DNA of 64,000 bases from positions 420,379,162 through 420,443,161 of the forward strand of contig CM077675.1 of NCBI GenBank assembly GCA_039707655.1. The letters run 5' to 3'. Positions 34,860 to 44,343 of this stretch are shown piece after piece; the first letter of the stretch is position 1, and every line of letters starts with the position of its first letter. The stretch comes from Elymus sibiricus. Its lineage: Eukaryota; Streptophyta; Magnoliopsida; Poales; Poaceae. Both the position numbers and the translations under genes were made by a program. A model generated the notes under the pieces. It had not been told where the DNA came from. It did no database searches and saw only the letters and a list, made by a program, of their open reading frames with translations.

Positions 34860-35294
34860 GAAGACGTTGCGCCCGAACCGGCTGGGCCTCAGCCTTCCTC
34901 TGATGGGCCTGCTCCTGTCACCTTATGTAAAAAGAGACAAAATATGTTTTGTGTGAGTGTCGAACTCCCAACCTTGGTTGGTCCAAGAAGGCTATTGCTT
35001 CTTTCCACCGTAATTTCGTCCGTTTTTCGTCTGTCCGTCGTCCGTCCACTTCGTCCATATTATTTTCTATATCCGAGGTGGTACTAATCTTACGCTTCGT
35101 TTCCTACATTTGGTCATCAATCAATCGTCTGATTCCACCTATCGATATATATTATATTATATATATATATATTATTATTTTTTTATTTATATTTATATTA
35201 TATATATATATTTATTATATATATATATATTATTTATTTTATTTATTTTTATTTTTTTATATATATTTATATATATATATATTTTTATTTTATT
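34860..35294. other. Helitron-like 5' remnant in AT-rich DNA
   Basis: Phrases GCTATTGCTTCTTTCCACCG, AATTTCGTCCGTTTTTCGTC and GAGGTGGTACTAATCTTACG match the 5' part of the Helitrons at 23990 and 35340-35400. AT-rich runs from 35150 to 35290 separate it from Helitron 2. It may be an older element into which Helitron 2 inserted, with 38209 as its 3' end. Confidence 0.4.
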
Positions 35295-35412
35295 TCTATA
35301 CCTACTAATAAAGCAAGGTGATATTCTTGGTTTCGTCCTGTTTAGATGATTTTTTTTGGTTCGTCCCGCTTCGTTATTTTTTCGTATTTAAGGTGGTACT
35401 AAAATTTCATCC

Positions 35413-36160
35413 GTGCGAGCAGCGAAATATATAGTTGCGCTCGTGTGCGCCGGACTGGGCCTGCCATGCCATGCCCCGCCCGCCTCACCACGCGTCGCCG
35501 GCCCATCCCCACGTCACCGCGCCGCCGGCCCACCACCACGCCGCCGTGCGCCGCCGGTGCATCAGTCCTTCCCCACATCTACAGTCTTTATATTAACTAT
35601 TAGTCCCACCTCGAAGCTTTGGATCGAATCCTACAAATTTATAAAGATTCAAAAGTAGACAATCAACAAGCCGAATAACTAAGCGAGATGAGGTCAGAGA
35701 GGGGCTTAAGCCGAGATGGCTGAATCAAGAGAATAAGAGAGAGAGAGATCCGATAAAACGGGCATCCCACGAGGCCAATGCATCAACGACACGGATGAGC
35801 CAGTCAAGGTTGTGGCGCTGGGCAGGCAGAGGTCCAGGCTACCCTCAGGGAAGAGGAACGGAGGCCCGTGCGTTGCCACCTGCCGTGGAATACGACCAGA
35901 GTAGGCAAGGAAGGAGCTGGTTGAAGGAGCTGGGGTAGGGCAGCTCGTGGGCGCTGGATGGAGAAGTGGAGGAGTGGGTGCTGGGTGCGGCGCAAGGGCA
36001 GGCTGGTCCTGTGGCGGAGGCGCGGGAGGAGGTCTGGTGGCGCGCAAGGATGGCTGGCTCGGGCGGTGGCTTGGATGGAGATAAGTGCAGAGCGCCGGGT
36101 GGATGTGTGGAGAAGATAACGACTGAGCGGTGTGAAAGGAATTATCGGTGAGGGCATGTT
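35413..36160. pseudogene. GC-rich, possibly captured fragments in Helitron 2
   Basis: Two GC-rich islands (35450-35580 and 35810-36110) sit in AT-rich surroundings. The minus strand of the second is open from 36157 to 35804, with a serine- and arginine-rich start that vaguely resembles an organelle-targeting N-terminus. The plus strand is also open. The donor gene is not recognised. Confidence 0.3.
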
Positions 36161-37056
36161 GCTGCGGGAGCGAACTAATGGTGGACGGAGGCTTCGGTGG
36201 ACCTTTTTTTTTTAGTGGTGCATGTGACGTGGTGGAAGGAGCACTTCCGTGTTGTGCAGTGACTTACATGACTAATTGCTTTGATGGGTTGTGCGCTAGA
36301 CTGACGTAACATTAGCACGTCGCTGCTGTTCCATCTGCCAAATTGTGAATCTTTTAATTGGTGCACCTAACGAATCCTTAGTCCGGAGAACTGATCGAAC
36401 CTAATTAGCAATTTAATTCTGAGGTGTAGAAACGCATGGATAAATCAAGAACAACTGTAAGTCTGACTAACAAAAAATATTAGGTCACATTTACAAAGTT
36501 TAAGACATTTGATAAGTATTCAAAAACCATATTTCCAAGTTTAAATAAAATTCAAAACAAAACTGTGAAAACTTATACATATTCATGAAGGATCTGGAAA
36601 ATTTGGGCAAAAACATTATGAGTTGCAAGCTGTACAAAAAATTCCCGGCCCAATAATGTAAAAATACGACCAATTTTCATTTATGTATTTTGTTTTTTCC
36701 TACATCGAGTATGGAATTATATTGTTATGAAAAATTTCTTGAACGTGTTATATGTGTGCATTTGTGTATGTATGATTTATTTTGATTTGTTTTGCATTGT
36801 GAAAATATGTTTTTCTTTCAAGAGATCGCCAATGTACTCGTCCACCAAAGAACAAAATTTGGTAATGCAAAAATACAACACGGACAGCACGGTAATACAT
36901 TAATCTAACAAACCTTTGTGAGATTAATTCCTTATTAGAGTCGGGGCAGTACATGTTTAATCCCTTCCCAAAAACCCTGTTATTAAAAATATTGAATTAA
37001 TTTGTCGGCAACACGAACTGGCACTAAAAAAACGTATATTAGTCTAAGAGGCCTGT
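36161..37056. other. AT-rich interior of Helitron 2
   Basis: No gene or promoter is recognised. The DNA is mostly AT-rich with short A-runs and T-runs. Confidence 0.5.
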
Positions 37057-37355
37057 GCAAACCAATCTGTGGTTAGATGGTTAGGAGGACAGTGGTATCC
37101 CCTGCCTATCAGAGTTCAAGTCCCAGACTTGATATTGTTACTTGCATTTTCGTGGATTTATTTCAAGACTTTCGGTGATGTGCCTTCAGTGGGAGGAGAC
37201 GTTCCCTTCGACTACGAAGGCATTTGTGGAATATGATGTGTCGGCTCAGTCTCTCTTGGATGTGCTCAGAGGGGTAGGGTGTGCATGCGTGCGTTCATAG
37301 GGATGGGTGTCTTCTCGTGTATGTGAGCGACTTCGATTGTAATATGTGTGACTGA
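37057..37355 (+). mobile_element. tRNA-derived SINE-like element
   Basis: An RNA polymerase III-type promoter is visible: an A-box-like GTGGTTAGATGGTTAGGAGG and a B-box-like GAGTTCAAGTCC at 37112-37123. The body contains GTGGGAGGAGACGTTCCC and GGGTAGGGTGTGCATGCGTG, text I know from abundant wheat SINE-like repeats. It lies inside Helitron 2. Target duplications were not found. Confidence 0.65.
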
Positions 37356-37601
37356 AATATTGAAAAAACCTGTTCAAAAAATATTGGAAAGAAATACTAT
37401 TTTTTAAGGGAAAGATATTTGGGGTTCACCTATGGACTACCTGATATCAATATATTCCTTGATTTTTGGATGTTCCTGATGCCGTTGGTGAGATAGAGCG
37501 GAGAGAGGGAGGAAGAGTTGAGAGTACGACAACGATGCATCCTGCTCAAACTGGGTCTGGAGGAGGGGTTACGTCCTATTTCGCCCTGCATGCCGGCTAG
37601 C

Positions 37602-37632
<31 letters not shown>

Positions 37633-38054
37633 CATGTGGCCATGGCTACGCCGACCATGTCCTCTGTCCTTCCGTGCACCACCTCCATGCATGTGGCTAC
37701 TCCCCTTCATCATACCATCTCCCCCCGTAGCTTTGCGTGTCCTCATGCTGATCCAGTTCGAGCCCTGATGATGGTGTCAAGGGAAGTAGCCGCGCTGGCG
37801 CAGTCTGTGTTCTCCTAATGCTGGCGGTAACGTATCAACAAAAGAGCACAAGCATTGTAAACTCTTTACTATCTAATGGGTCGTCTTATCTTTAAAGTGG
37901 TTAACTGTAAAATATGAATTCATGATAAGACGAGGAAGAATCTAACAGATTGAGAGATAGAACTCAATATTTCATCATGACAGATAAACTCTCAAATATC
38001 ATGCAAACCCTGAAATTTATTTCATACCCGTTGCAATGCACGGGCTTTTTTCCT
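37356..38054. other. Rest of Helitron 2, no gene seen
   Basis: Contains a (GA)n run with a following G-run (37602-37632) and a short GC-rich patch to 37810. The open frames here are low-complexity products. Confidence 0.5.
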
Positions 38055-38543
38055 AAAATGTTAATTTTTATTAAAAATAAGGAAATTCGCATGTTTAACC
38101 ATATTATCAACGTTTATTAAAAACGAATATAAAAATGATGCACAATGGCACATGATGCAGGTTATGTTCATTTTAATCGTCCGGTGCAACGCACGGGCAT
38201 TTGTACTAGTTATATTATATATATATATATAAAGCAAGGTGATATTCTTGGTTTCGTCCCGCGGTTAGATTTTTTCCCCTTTTTTGAGTTAGTTTTGGTC
38301 ACGTACGGCAACATCACGTACGGCAGCTAGATCACGTATCACGTACGATGGTTGGACTATTGAGCTGATTTTCCTTATCCTTATTGGGCTGATTTTCCTT
38401 TTATACTCGTGCGTCTGTTTGCATACGAGACCAAGTCAAATACGGAGTCATGAGTCCCGATCAGGATTTCACACAAAATTAACTGCTATAAGATGAAAGG
38501 CTCGACCGAACCACGTAATTGCATCACCAGTTCACCTCAAGTC

Positions 38544-38920
38544 CACACAATGTCACCTTCGCCAACTTCGCCGGAAAGAAAGACGCCGTCCGACAGAATC
38601 AGTTCGCCTTCGCCGGTAGTCCGCACACTGTCGCCTCCGCCGACTTTGCCGGAAATCAAGACGCCGTCCGACAGAATCAGTTCGTTCGCCGGTAGTCCGC
38701 CAACTGTCGCCTCCGCCGACTTCGCCAGAAAGCAAGATGCCGTCCGACAGAATCAGTTCGCCTTCGCCGGTAGTCCGCCAACTGTCGCCTCCGCCGACTT
38801 CGCCGGAAAGCAAGACGCTGTCCGACAGAATCAGTGCGCCTTCGCCGATAGTCCGCCAACTGTTGCCTCCACCGACTTTGCCAGAAAACAACACGCCGCC
38901 CGACAAAATATGTCTAATGT
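38544..38920 (+). repeat. 78 bp coding minisatellite (about 5 units)
   Basis: The anchor CAGAATCAGTTCG recurs at 38594, 38672, 38748 and 38826, with a decayed copy at 38904. Spacings are 78, 76, 78 and 78 bp. The 76 bp step breaks the 26-codon periodicity and moves the frame, which marks the first exon as damaged. Confidence 0.9.
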
Positions 38921-40838
38921 CATCTCGGCCTACTTCGCCGGCCAATTCTATGCTCGAGGTACGTGCACAAAGAATTGAAATCAGAGATTTTGGTTATCTG
39001 GCAACCTGCACTTCATTGCATCAAATATGTCTTCCCCGCCGTGCCGGCCCTACTCCCCTGCACCCAACAGCCAGCCGCGGCCGATCACCTGACCCGTTAA
39101 CGCTTGGCTGCTAGCTATTTTTCATGCCGCCCTGCCTCGCCCCAGCATCACAACCACAAGCACGTGTAGCCATCACCGCTCCACCGCGCCGCCTACTAGA
39201 ACAACTCTTCTGTGCCTATCATGTTCGCCGGCGTACCAGCAGCCACGCCGTGCTCTGTATGTGCTAATACGAGAGCCTACCAATTATAGATTCCTGCATG
39301 TATATGATTTTTGTTATTATAATTGCAGCCCATACCAAGCAACATATCCCCTGATACAAAGATTAAAGGTCCTGAATTATAGTGTTATGCATTAGAGATA
39401 CATGCATGTATATTATACATTGGTAGACAGAATATGCAATCTGGCAGTGATGTAGACAGTTTGAATATGTCCTATAATTAGCTTTTCGATATTATTATAT
39501 GATTTCAAAATTGGACGTTTAACTTCAATTTTGTTGTTATTGCAGAAAAATGATGGCATCGCTGAATTGACCATTGTAGACGATTTTGATAAATTTGATA
39601 ACCGCCCTTCAAAAAAAGCAAAAAAATTACTGATTCAGGTGTTGAGGAGCCAACACCTATGTCAACATCTACTTCAGTTTCTGAATGTTTTGAATCAATT
39701 GTGCCAGAATCGGATAATAACATAGATCATGATACATTGCCATCACCTCCATCCACAACTAGCTCGACAGTGACATCGGTTTTATATGATTATCTCTCAC
39801 AAGGTATTTGTTTGATTTATTATGTCAACTTTCATATTCAATATATTCTTAAATTATTTGACTTTTTGCAGATTATGCATTGACCGACAATGATGAATGT
39901 GCTCATCTAGCAATAGAATCATCTTTCAGAAAACAATTACTTGTTAAGATAGATGGAAGTTCTGTCTTACAAAATCAATTGATGTGCCTGCTAGATGAAA
40001 AAGAGTGGGTAAATGATGATGTAAGTACCCTTGCTCAAACATCAAATAAAATTCCAATCACTAATATTTATTAGTAATGTATTTTCTGAAAATTTTAATT
40101 ATAGGTGATCAACGCATATATATGTTGTATAAAGGACCAAATACAAGTCCAAAATGATAGTACAGTATATTTTGAGAGTCCTTTTGTTACCTCACTGTTA
40201 AGACGGGATGACAACCTTGGAATACAAGAAGATAGTAAGTTTATGAGGGATATTGTCAAAAAATATATGAAGCATGACATGGTAATGTCCATATCCATAA
40301 TTTTCATGTTCTAGGTTTTGTACATTTTTTATTTTTTATTTTCCTAATCATACATTTTAATTTTTTATTTTCCTACTTACTTTTGTTACAGATTGAACTT
40401 CCAATAAATACGGGCAACACACATTGGTATTTAGCTGTTGTGAATACAAAAAAGCGAGAGATTCAAGTACTCGACTCATTATGCTGGAAGTTTGACTGAG
40501 ATGATCTCTTTATTACGGTTAGTTACTACACCAATTTTAATCCTACATGTAAATGACATAAATTCATACTTTGTTAATGTGTACAATTTCTGAGCCCCAA
40601 TTGTTTTTATAGCTACGAGGAGTACAATTTCATTTGGATCTTCTTAAAAGTCAAAACTTGATTAGCGACAATTGCAAATACATTGATCTTACTGAATGGA
40701 AGATCACAGAACAATTACAAAAGCCAATTCAAAAAGACAGTTATTCATGTGGTTTGTTTATGGTCAAATTTATGGAATATTTCACCGGATGTGCACTATC
40801 CAACTCAGTTACACAGGTACATATCTATTTTTTTTAAA

Positions 40839-40987
40839 AGGGAAGCCCGGTGCATGTAGCTCCCTCTTGCGCAGGGTCCGATTGGAGCATCACCAAAGAA
40901 CTATCCATGTGCCAGAACCATGAGTTGGTCGCGAGATCTTATGGGTTTCACCTCTAGCCTACCCCAACTTGTTTGGGACTAAAGGCT

Positions 40988-41019
<32 letters not shown>
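40839..41019 (+). mobile_element. Au-type SINE
   Basis: It starts GGAAGCCCGGTGCATGTAGC, has GCGCAGGGTCCG, then GTCGCGAGATCTTATGGGTT and CCTACCCCAACTTGTTTGGG, and ends in a (TTG)n tail of about eleven units. This end and tail are diagnostic of the Au SINE family described from Aegilops. It sits in the last intron of the Ulp1-like pseudogene, so it does not interrupt an exon. Confidence 0.9.
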
Positions 41020-41205
41020 ATACTAATATGTGTTCATGTTGCACAGGAAATGATTACTTCTTTTAGGTTTAAGTTAGCTAGCATACTATTATGTTGGAAA
41101 ACAAACACCGCAGCGATGACTACAATCATTGAAGAACGTGACAATGACACTGCGGAAGATCCTGATGATGTTCAAATATTACAAGATCTAAACATGTGTT
41201 GTTAA

Positions 41206-42397
41206 AGTACATGATCTTTTACTTCCAAGCAATAATATTGACTTTGTTCATGTTTTCTGTTGCTACATTACAATTTAAACCATCCAACTCCATATCAGTA
41301 CTACTCCAAACAGAAACTAGAATGATTTTGTCATGGATTTTACAAGATCAGCAAGTTGAGCATTTTTCTGAAACTTTTATGCACAAGGAAGACTAGCCTT
41401 AGTCTGACACTGAGGAACAAGTAAATTAAAAGGTACTGAAACATGGTCATCTCTCTGTACAGAGGCGAATCTAAATATGACCATCTCCTACAGATGTAGA
41501 ACTTCCTTTCTTTCTCTCATTTACCCGCAAGGGCAGCAGCAGCAAGCAACAAAGGCAAGCAGCAGTGGCAAGCAAAACAACCAGCAGCAGCGAGCGGCAA
41601 AGCAAGCAGCCAGCAGCGGCAACAACAGCAAGCAGCAAAGCAAGCCAGCACCGAACAACAGCAACAAGTAGCCAGCAGCAGGCAGAGGTGACTCCTCACC
41701 TTGTGGTTCGTGGCGGGGTCGTATGGCTCAGGGAGGCGAGAGGATGGACAGCAGCGATTTCCACACGGCAACAATTGCGGTCAGCGATCGAGGAAGAAGT
41801 AGGAGGGACCCGCGGCTTCGAGTCCGTGGTCAGAGGAGACGCGGACGACGCGGAGCCCGTCACCGTCCCTGTAGCTGCACGGGGAGGAGGATGACCGCGG
41901 CGGCGTCGCAACGGCGGCCGATGGAACCGAGAAAAGCGGCCTTGGTTCAAGAGGTTCCTGCACGCCGGCGCCCGAAATCACCATTAAAGGAACGACAGGA
42001 GCAACAATGGAGCTAGGGAACTACCTAGGAGCAAGAACGCACCGGAGAAACGAGGTGGTTCATGGCGGCATCTAGCGGGCGTGCATGTCGGAGCTGGAGG
42101 TGTGGACGTCGATCCGGACTGACGGCTGGCGGATCCGCCGGTCCTTGTGTCTTGCGTTGCAACGGCGAGCGGCGGCGTCCCCGGCGAGCTTGACAAGAAA
42201 GAGGATCCAGGGAGGGAGGAAAAGAGTGAGGAGAGAGGTAGTGGAATGGAGGAAGAGACAGCCGGGCAGGGGGTTGCAGGCGATGACACTGCTGGGCTGA
42301 CCCACGAGACCCACTGGTCAGTGGAAAGGAGGGGTTGAAAGAAAATTAAAAAAACGAAATTGGCTGGAATATCTCTTCCTCCTCTACTCCTCCATAA
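41206..42397. other. Helitron 3 cargo: CAG-rich stretch and GC-rich segment
   Basis: 41530-41690 is a degenerate CAGCAGCAA-type stretch open in several frames. 41700-42340 is GC-rich and open on both strands (longest on the minus strand, 41984-42403), with no known family. This may be a captured 5' exon or UTR, but the strand is undecided. Confidence 0.4.
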
Positions 42398-42840
42398 GAG
42401 CATCTACAGTCGGACCCCCTATATGCTCCTCAAACGCCCGGAACGCCCTCCCGGTCACTGATCGGTCACAAAAATGCGACCCAACCGAACCCCTCATATC
42501 CGTCTCAAACGCCCGAACTGACCGGCACCCCTCATATCCATCTCAAATATGGGAACGATATGAGGGCTCGCGGACGTGCCCGGACACGCCCGGTCAGTCC
42601 ACCACGTAGGACGCGGCCCCACTCCGGACCACCTTTTCTCTTTTCTTATTCATTATTTTCTTTCTCTCTCTTCTTCTCCACCAATCACGTGCAAGTGACC
42701 GGACATATGAGAAGAAAAATGAGAAGTGTGGCTGCGCGGACCAAATTATAGGGGCTCAAAACGGACACGCCCGGTCACTGACCGGGCTCATTCGCGGGCG
42801 TTTAAGGGGTCAGATTTGCTAGGTCCGGCTGTAGATGCTC
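42398..42840. mobile_element. Harbinger/Tourist-type MITE (443 bp)
   Basis: Terminal inverted repeats GAGCATCTACAGTCGGACC on the left and GGTCCGGCTGTAGATGCTC on the right are flanked by TAA on both sides (42395-42397 and 42841-42843). A 3 bp TAA duplication and GAGCATCT ends are typical of PIF/Harbinger MITEs. Internal CGCCCGGTCAGT phrases are also inverted. It has no coding capacity. Confidence 0.92.
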
Positions 42841-43244
42841 TAAGCTTCTCAGGATTAGTATAATCCAAATGTTTTGATCCTCAAAACTCTACGAAATATC
42901 TCGGAAAATTTCACAGATGCTACTACTTATAAAATATAAGTCCGAAAGTTTTCAAGAGTTTTCAGAGAGTATTTGACTGCTCTTTTTCAAATTCGAATTC
43001 AAAATTGCCCCAACTATGGGTTTGAACTATAAGTAGGTGATATAAAATTCCAATGCTCATGAAATCTTTACTGGAGCTTGTAAATAACATATGACTTCCA
43101 TTTATAAATTTTCATGAACTTTGAATAAGAGTATCATCATCAAACTATGGACTACATATGGATGTACATCTGCAAGTCGCAAATCAAATCATCATGCTTT
43201 TCTAGGCCATTGTTATTACGTAGGGGTATCATTGAGTTTTTTCT

Positions 43245-43262
43245 CCCGTTGCAACGCACGGG
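43245..43262 (+). other. Helitron 3 terminal hairpin
   Basis: CCCGTTGCAACGCACGGG is identical to the Helitron 1 hairpin. The downstream CTRR has decayed to CTGT. Confidence 0.7.
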
Positions 43263-43289
43263 CATATTTACTGTAAATATTAAAGACAG

Positions 43290-43360
43290 ATGATCCAACG
43301 ACTCTAAATTTAGATGTGAGATAGTTATTTCACATCTAGATGTGAAATAGCAAATATGTT
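43290..43360. repeat. Short foldback related to 3396-3506
   Basis: TTAGATGTGAGATAGTTATT followed by TCACATCTAGATGTGAAATA matches one arm of the palindrome at 3396-3506. Here only about one arm is clear. Confidence 0.5.
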
Positions 43361-43734
43361 TCTCTAAAAAGGTTAAACGATACTGTACATGTATCATCCA
43401 GCTAGTGCTACCACGCTTTCATCTGGATGCAAAGTAAGCCAGCAGGCTTCGATCCTAGAGATGATGCAAGAAAACATTGGGGGGGGGGGGGGGGGGCAAC
43501 AACAATTTGCCCCTGGATGCAAGCGGCAGAAAGCAACAGAAGGTAAGCAGTTGCTTCCTGAACAGAGACAAACTGACTTGGTTCCTGTTCAGTCTAAAGA
43601 TCAAAATACTTTAGCATCAAATATTCTCACCCCAACCAGAAGTTCTGTTCCAAGTTCCAACTAGTCCATTTGTTGATTGGATAGATTATCTTCAGCTGTA
43701 AGCTAATTTTCTCGGATGAAATACTTGAAGGTTA
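43361..43734. other. Unassigned spacer with an 18 G run
   Basis: The G-run at 43479-43496 interrupts a plus-strand open frame. No family is recognised. TTA at 43732-43734 is the probable left target duplication of the next element. Confidence 0.5.
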
Positions 43735-44343
43735 GAGCAACTCCAACCGCGCGACCTAAACGCACACGCGTTTTGTCCGTGTTTTGTCCGTTTTGGTCGG
43801 TCCGGTGGACATCCATGTCCGCTTTTGTAATTGGGTCGGCGCTTGCGCCCAACGTGGCCATGACCCATTTTTAGACGGCGCGAAAAAAACATAATAAATA
43901 TTTTGAAAATATAAAAAACGTTAATTAAACATTAATGCTGGCTTCAAAGGCCGGCGGTAGTCCCACGAGTCCACATTACATTAAATAAAACATTAAAATA
44001 AGCTAAAAACGAGGAGGCGCGCTGCCCTAGGCGTCCTCCTCGTCGTCGTTGTTGTCGGGGCCGGTGAGGTCGACCAGCGTCGGTGCCGGGCCAGCCCAGG
44101 GGAAGGCCGTCTCCCAGGCGGCGGCGGCGTCGTTCGCCGGTGGCGGCACCGTCGCTAGCTGGGTAGAACGTCGCTCCTCCTCCTCAGCTTCGGCCTCGCA
44201 CTCTAGCTGCTCGATCCGCCGGCCCTCTGCGCGCTCCTCCGCCAGCCGCCACTGCCGCCAGTGCTCCAAGTAGGCCGCCTCCTGCTCCGGCGTCACACCC
44301 AACCAGACGGGTGGCGCGCTGACCCACTCGCGCACCACCCCGT

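Larger units (their letters stand above)
35295..38209 (+). mobile_element. Helitron 2, with two possible 3' ends
   Basis: The 5' end TCTATACCTACTAATAAAGC followed by AAGGTGATATTCTTGG is nearly identical to that of Helitron 1. Two hairpin ends follow: CCCGTTGCAATGCACGGG with CTAA at 38052-38055, and CCGGTGCAACGCACGGG with CTAG at 38206-38209. Either the first is the true end and the second belongs to an older host Helitron, or transposition reads through the first. No Rep/helicase gene is present. Confidence 0.7.
38493..41205 (+). pseudogene. Ulp1-like cysteine protease (C48) gene inside Helitron 3
   Basis: Eight probable exons with GT/AG borders: start unclear to 38958, then 39329-39368, 39546-39803, 39872-40020, 40105-40280, 40392-40519, about 40613-40816 and 41048-41205. 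The first exon encodes about five 26-residue repeats rich in Ser and Pro (SPPPTSPE, TPSDRISSPSPVVR). The last exons carry the protease fold with all expected catalytic positions: His in NTHWYLAVV, Asp in IQVLDSL, Gln in PIQKDSYSCG and Cys in the same motif. Three lesions break it: a 2 bp loss in the third repeat (near 38683), a lost base in an A-run at 39620-39626 and a TGA at 40497-40499 where Arg (CGA) is likely. The product would cleave ubiquitin-like tags. It is probably captured cargo. Confidence 0.75.
38231..43274 (+). mobile_element. Helitron 3 carrying a Ulp1-like pseudogene (5 kb)
   Basis: The first bases AAAGCAAGGTGATATTCTTG match positions shortly inside the 5' ends of Helitrons 1 and 2. 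The TC terminus itself has been replaced by an (AT)n run at 38211-38230. The 3' hairpin CCCGTTGCAACGCACGGG is at 43245-43262, and the expected CTAG reads CTGT at 43271-43274. The cargo is a multi-exon Ulp1-like pseudogene, a GC-rich segment and a Harbinger MITE. No Rep/helicase gene is seen. Confidence 0.6.

Noticed and set aside
37057..37130. A tRNA gene at the A-box and B-box sequences
   Set aside because: The boxes are there, but no cloverleaf or anticodon arm fits, and the sequence continues as a longer SINE-like repeat.
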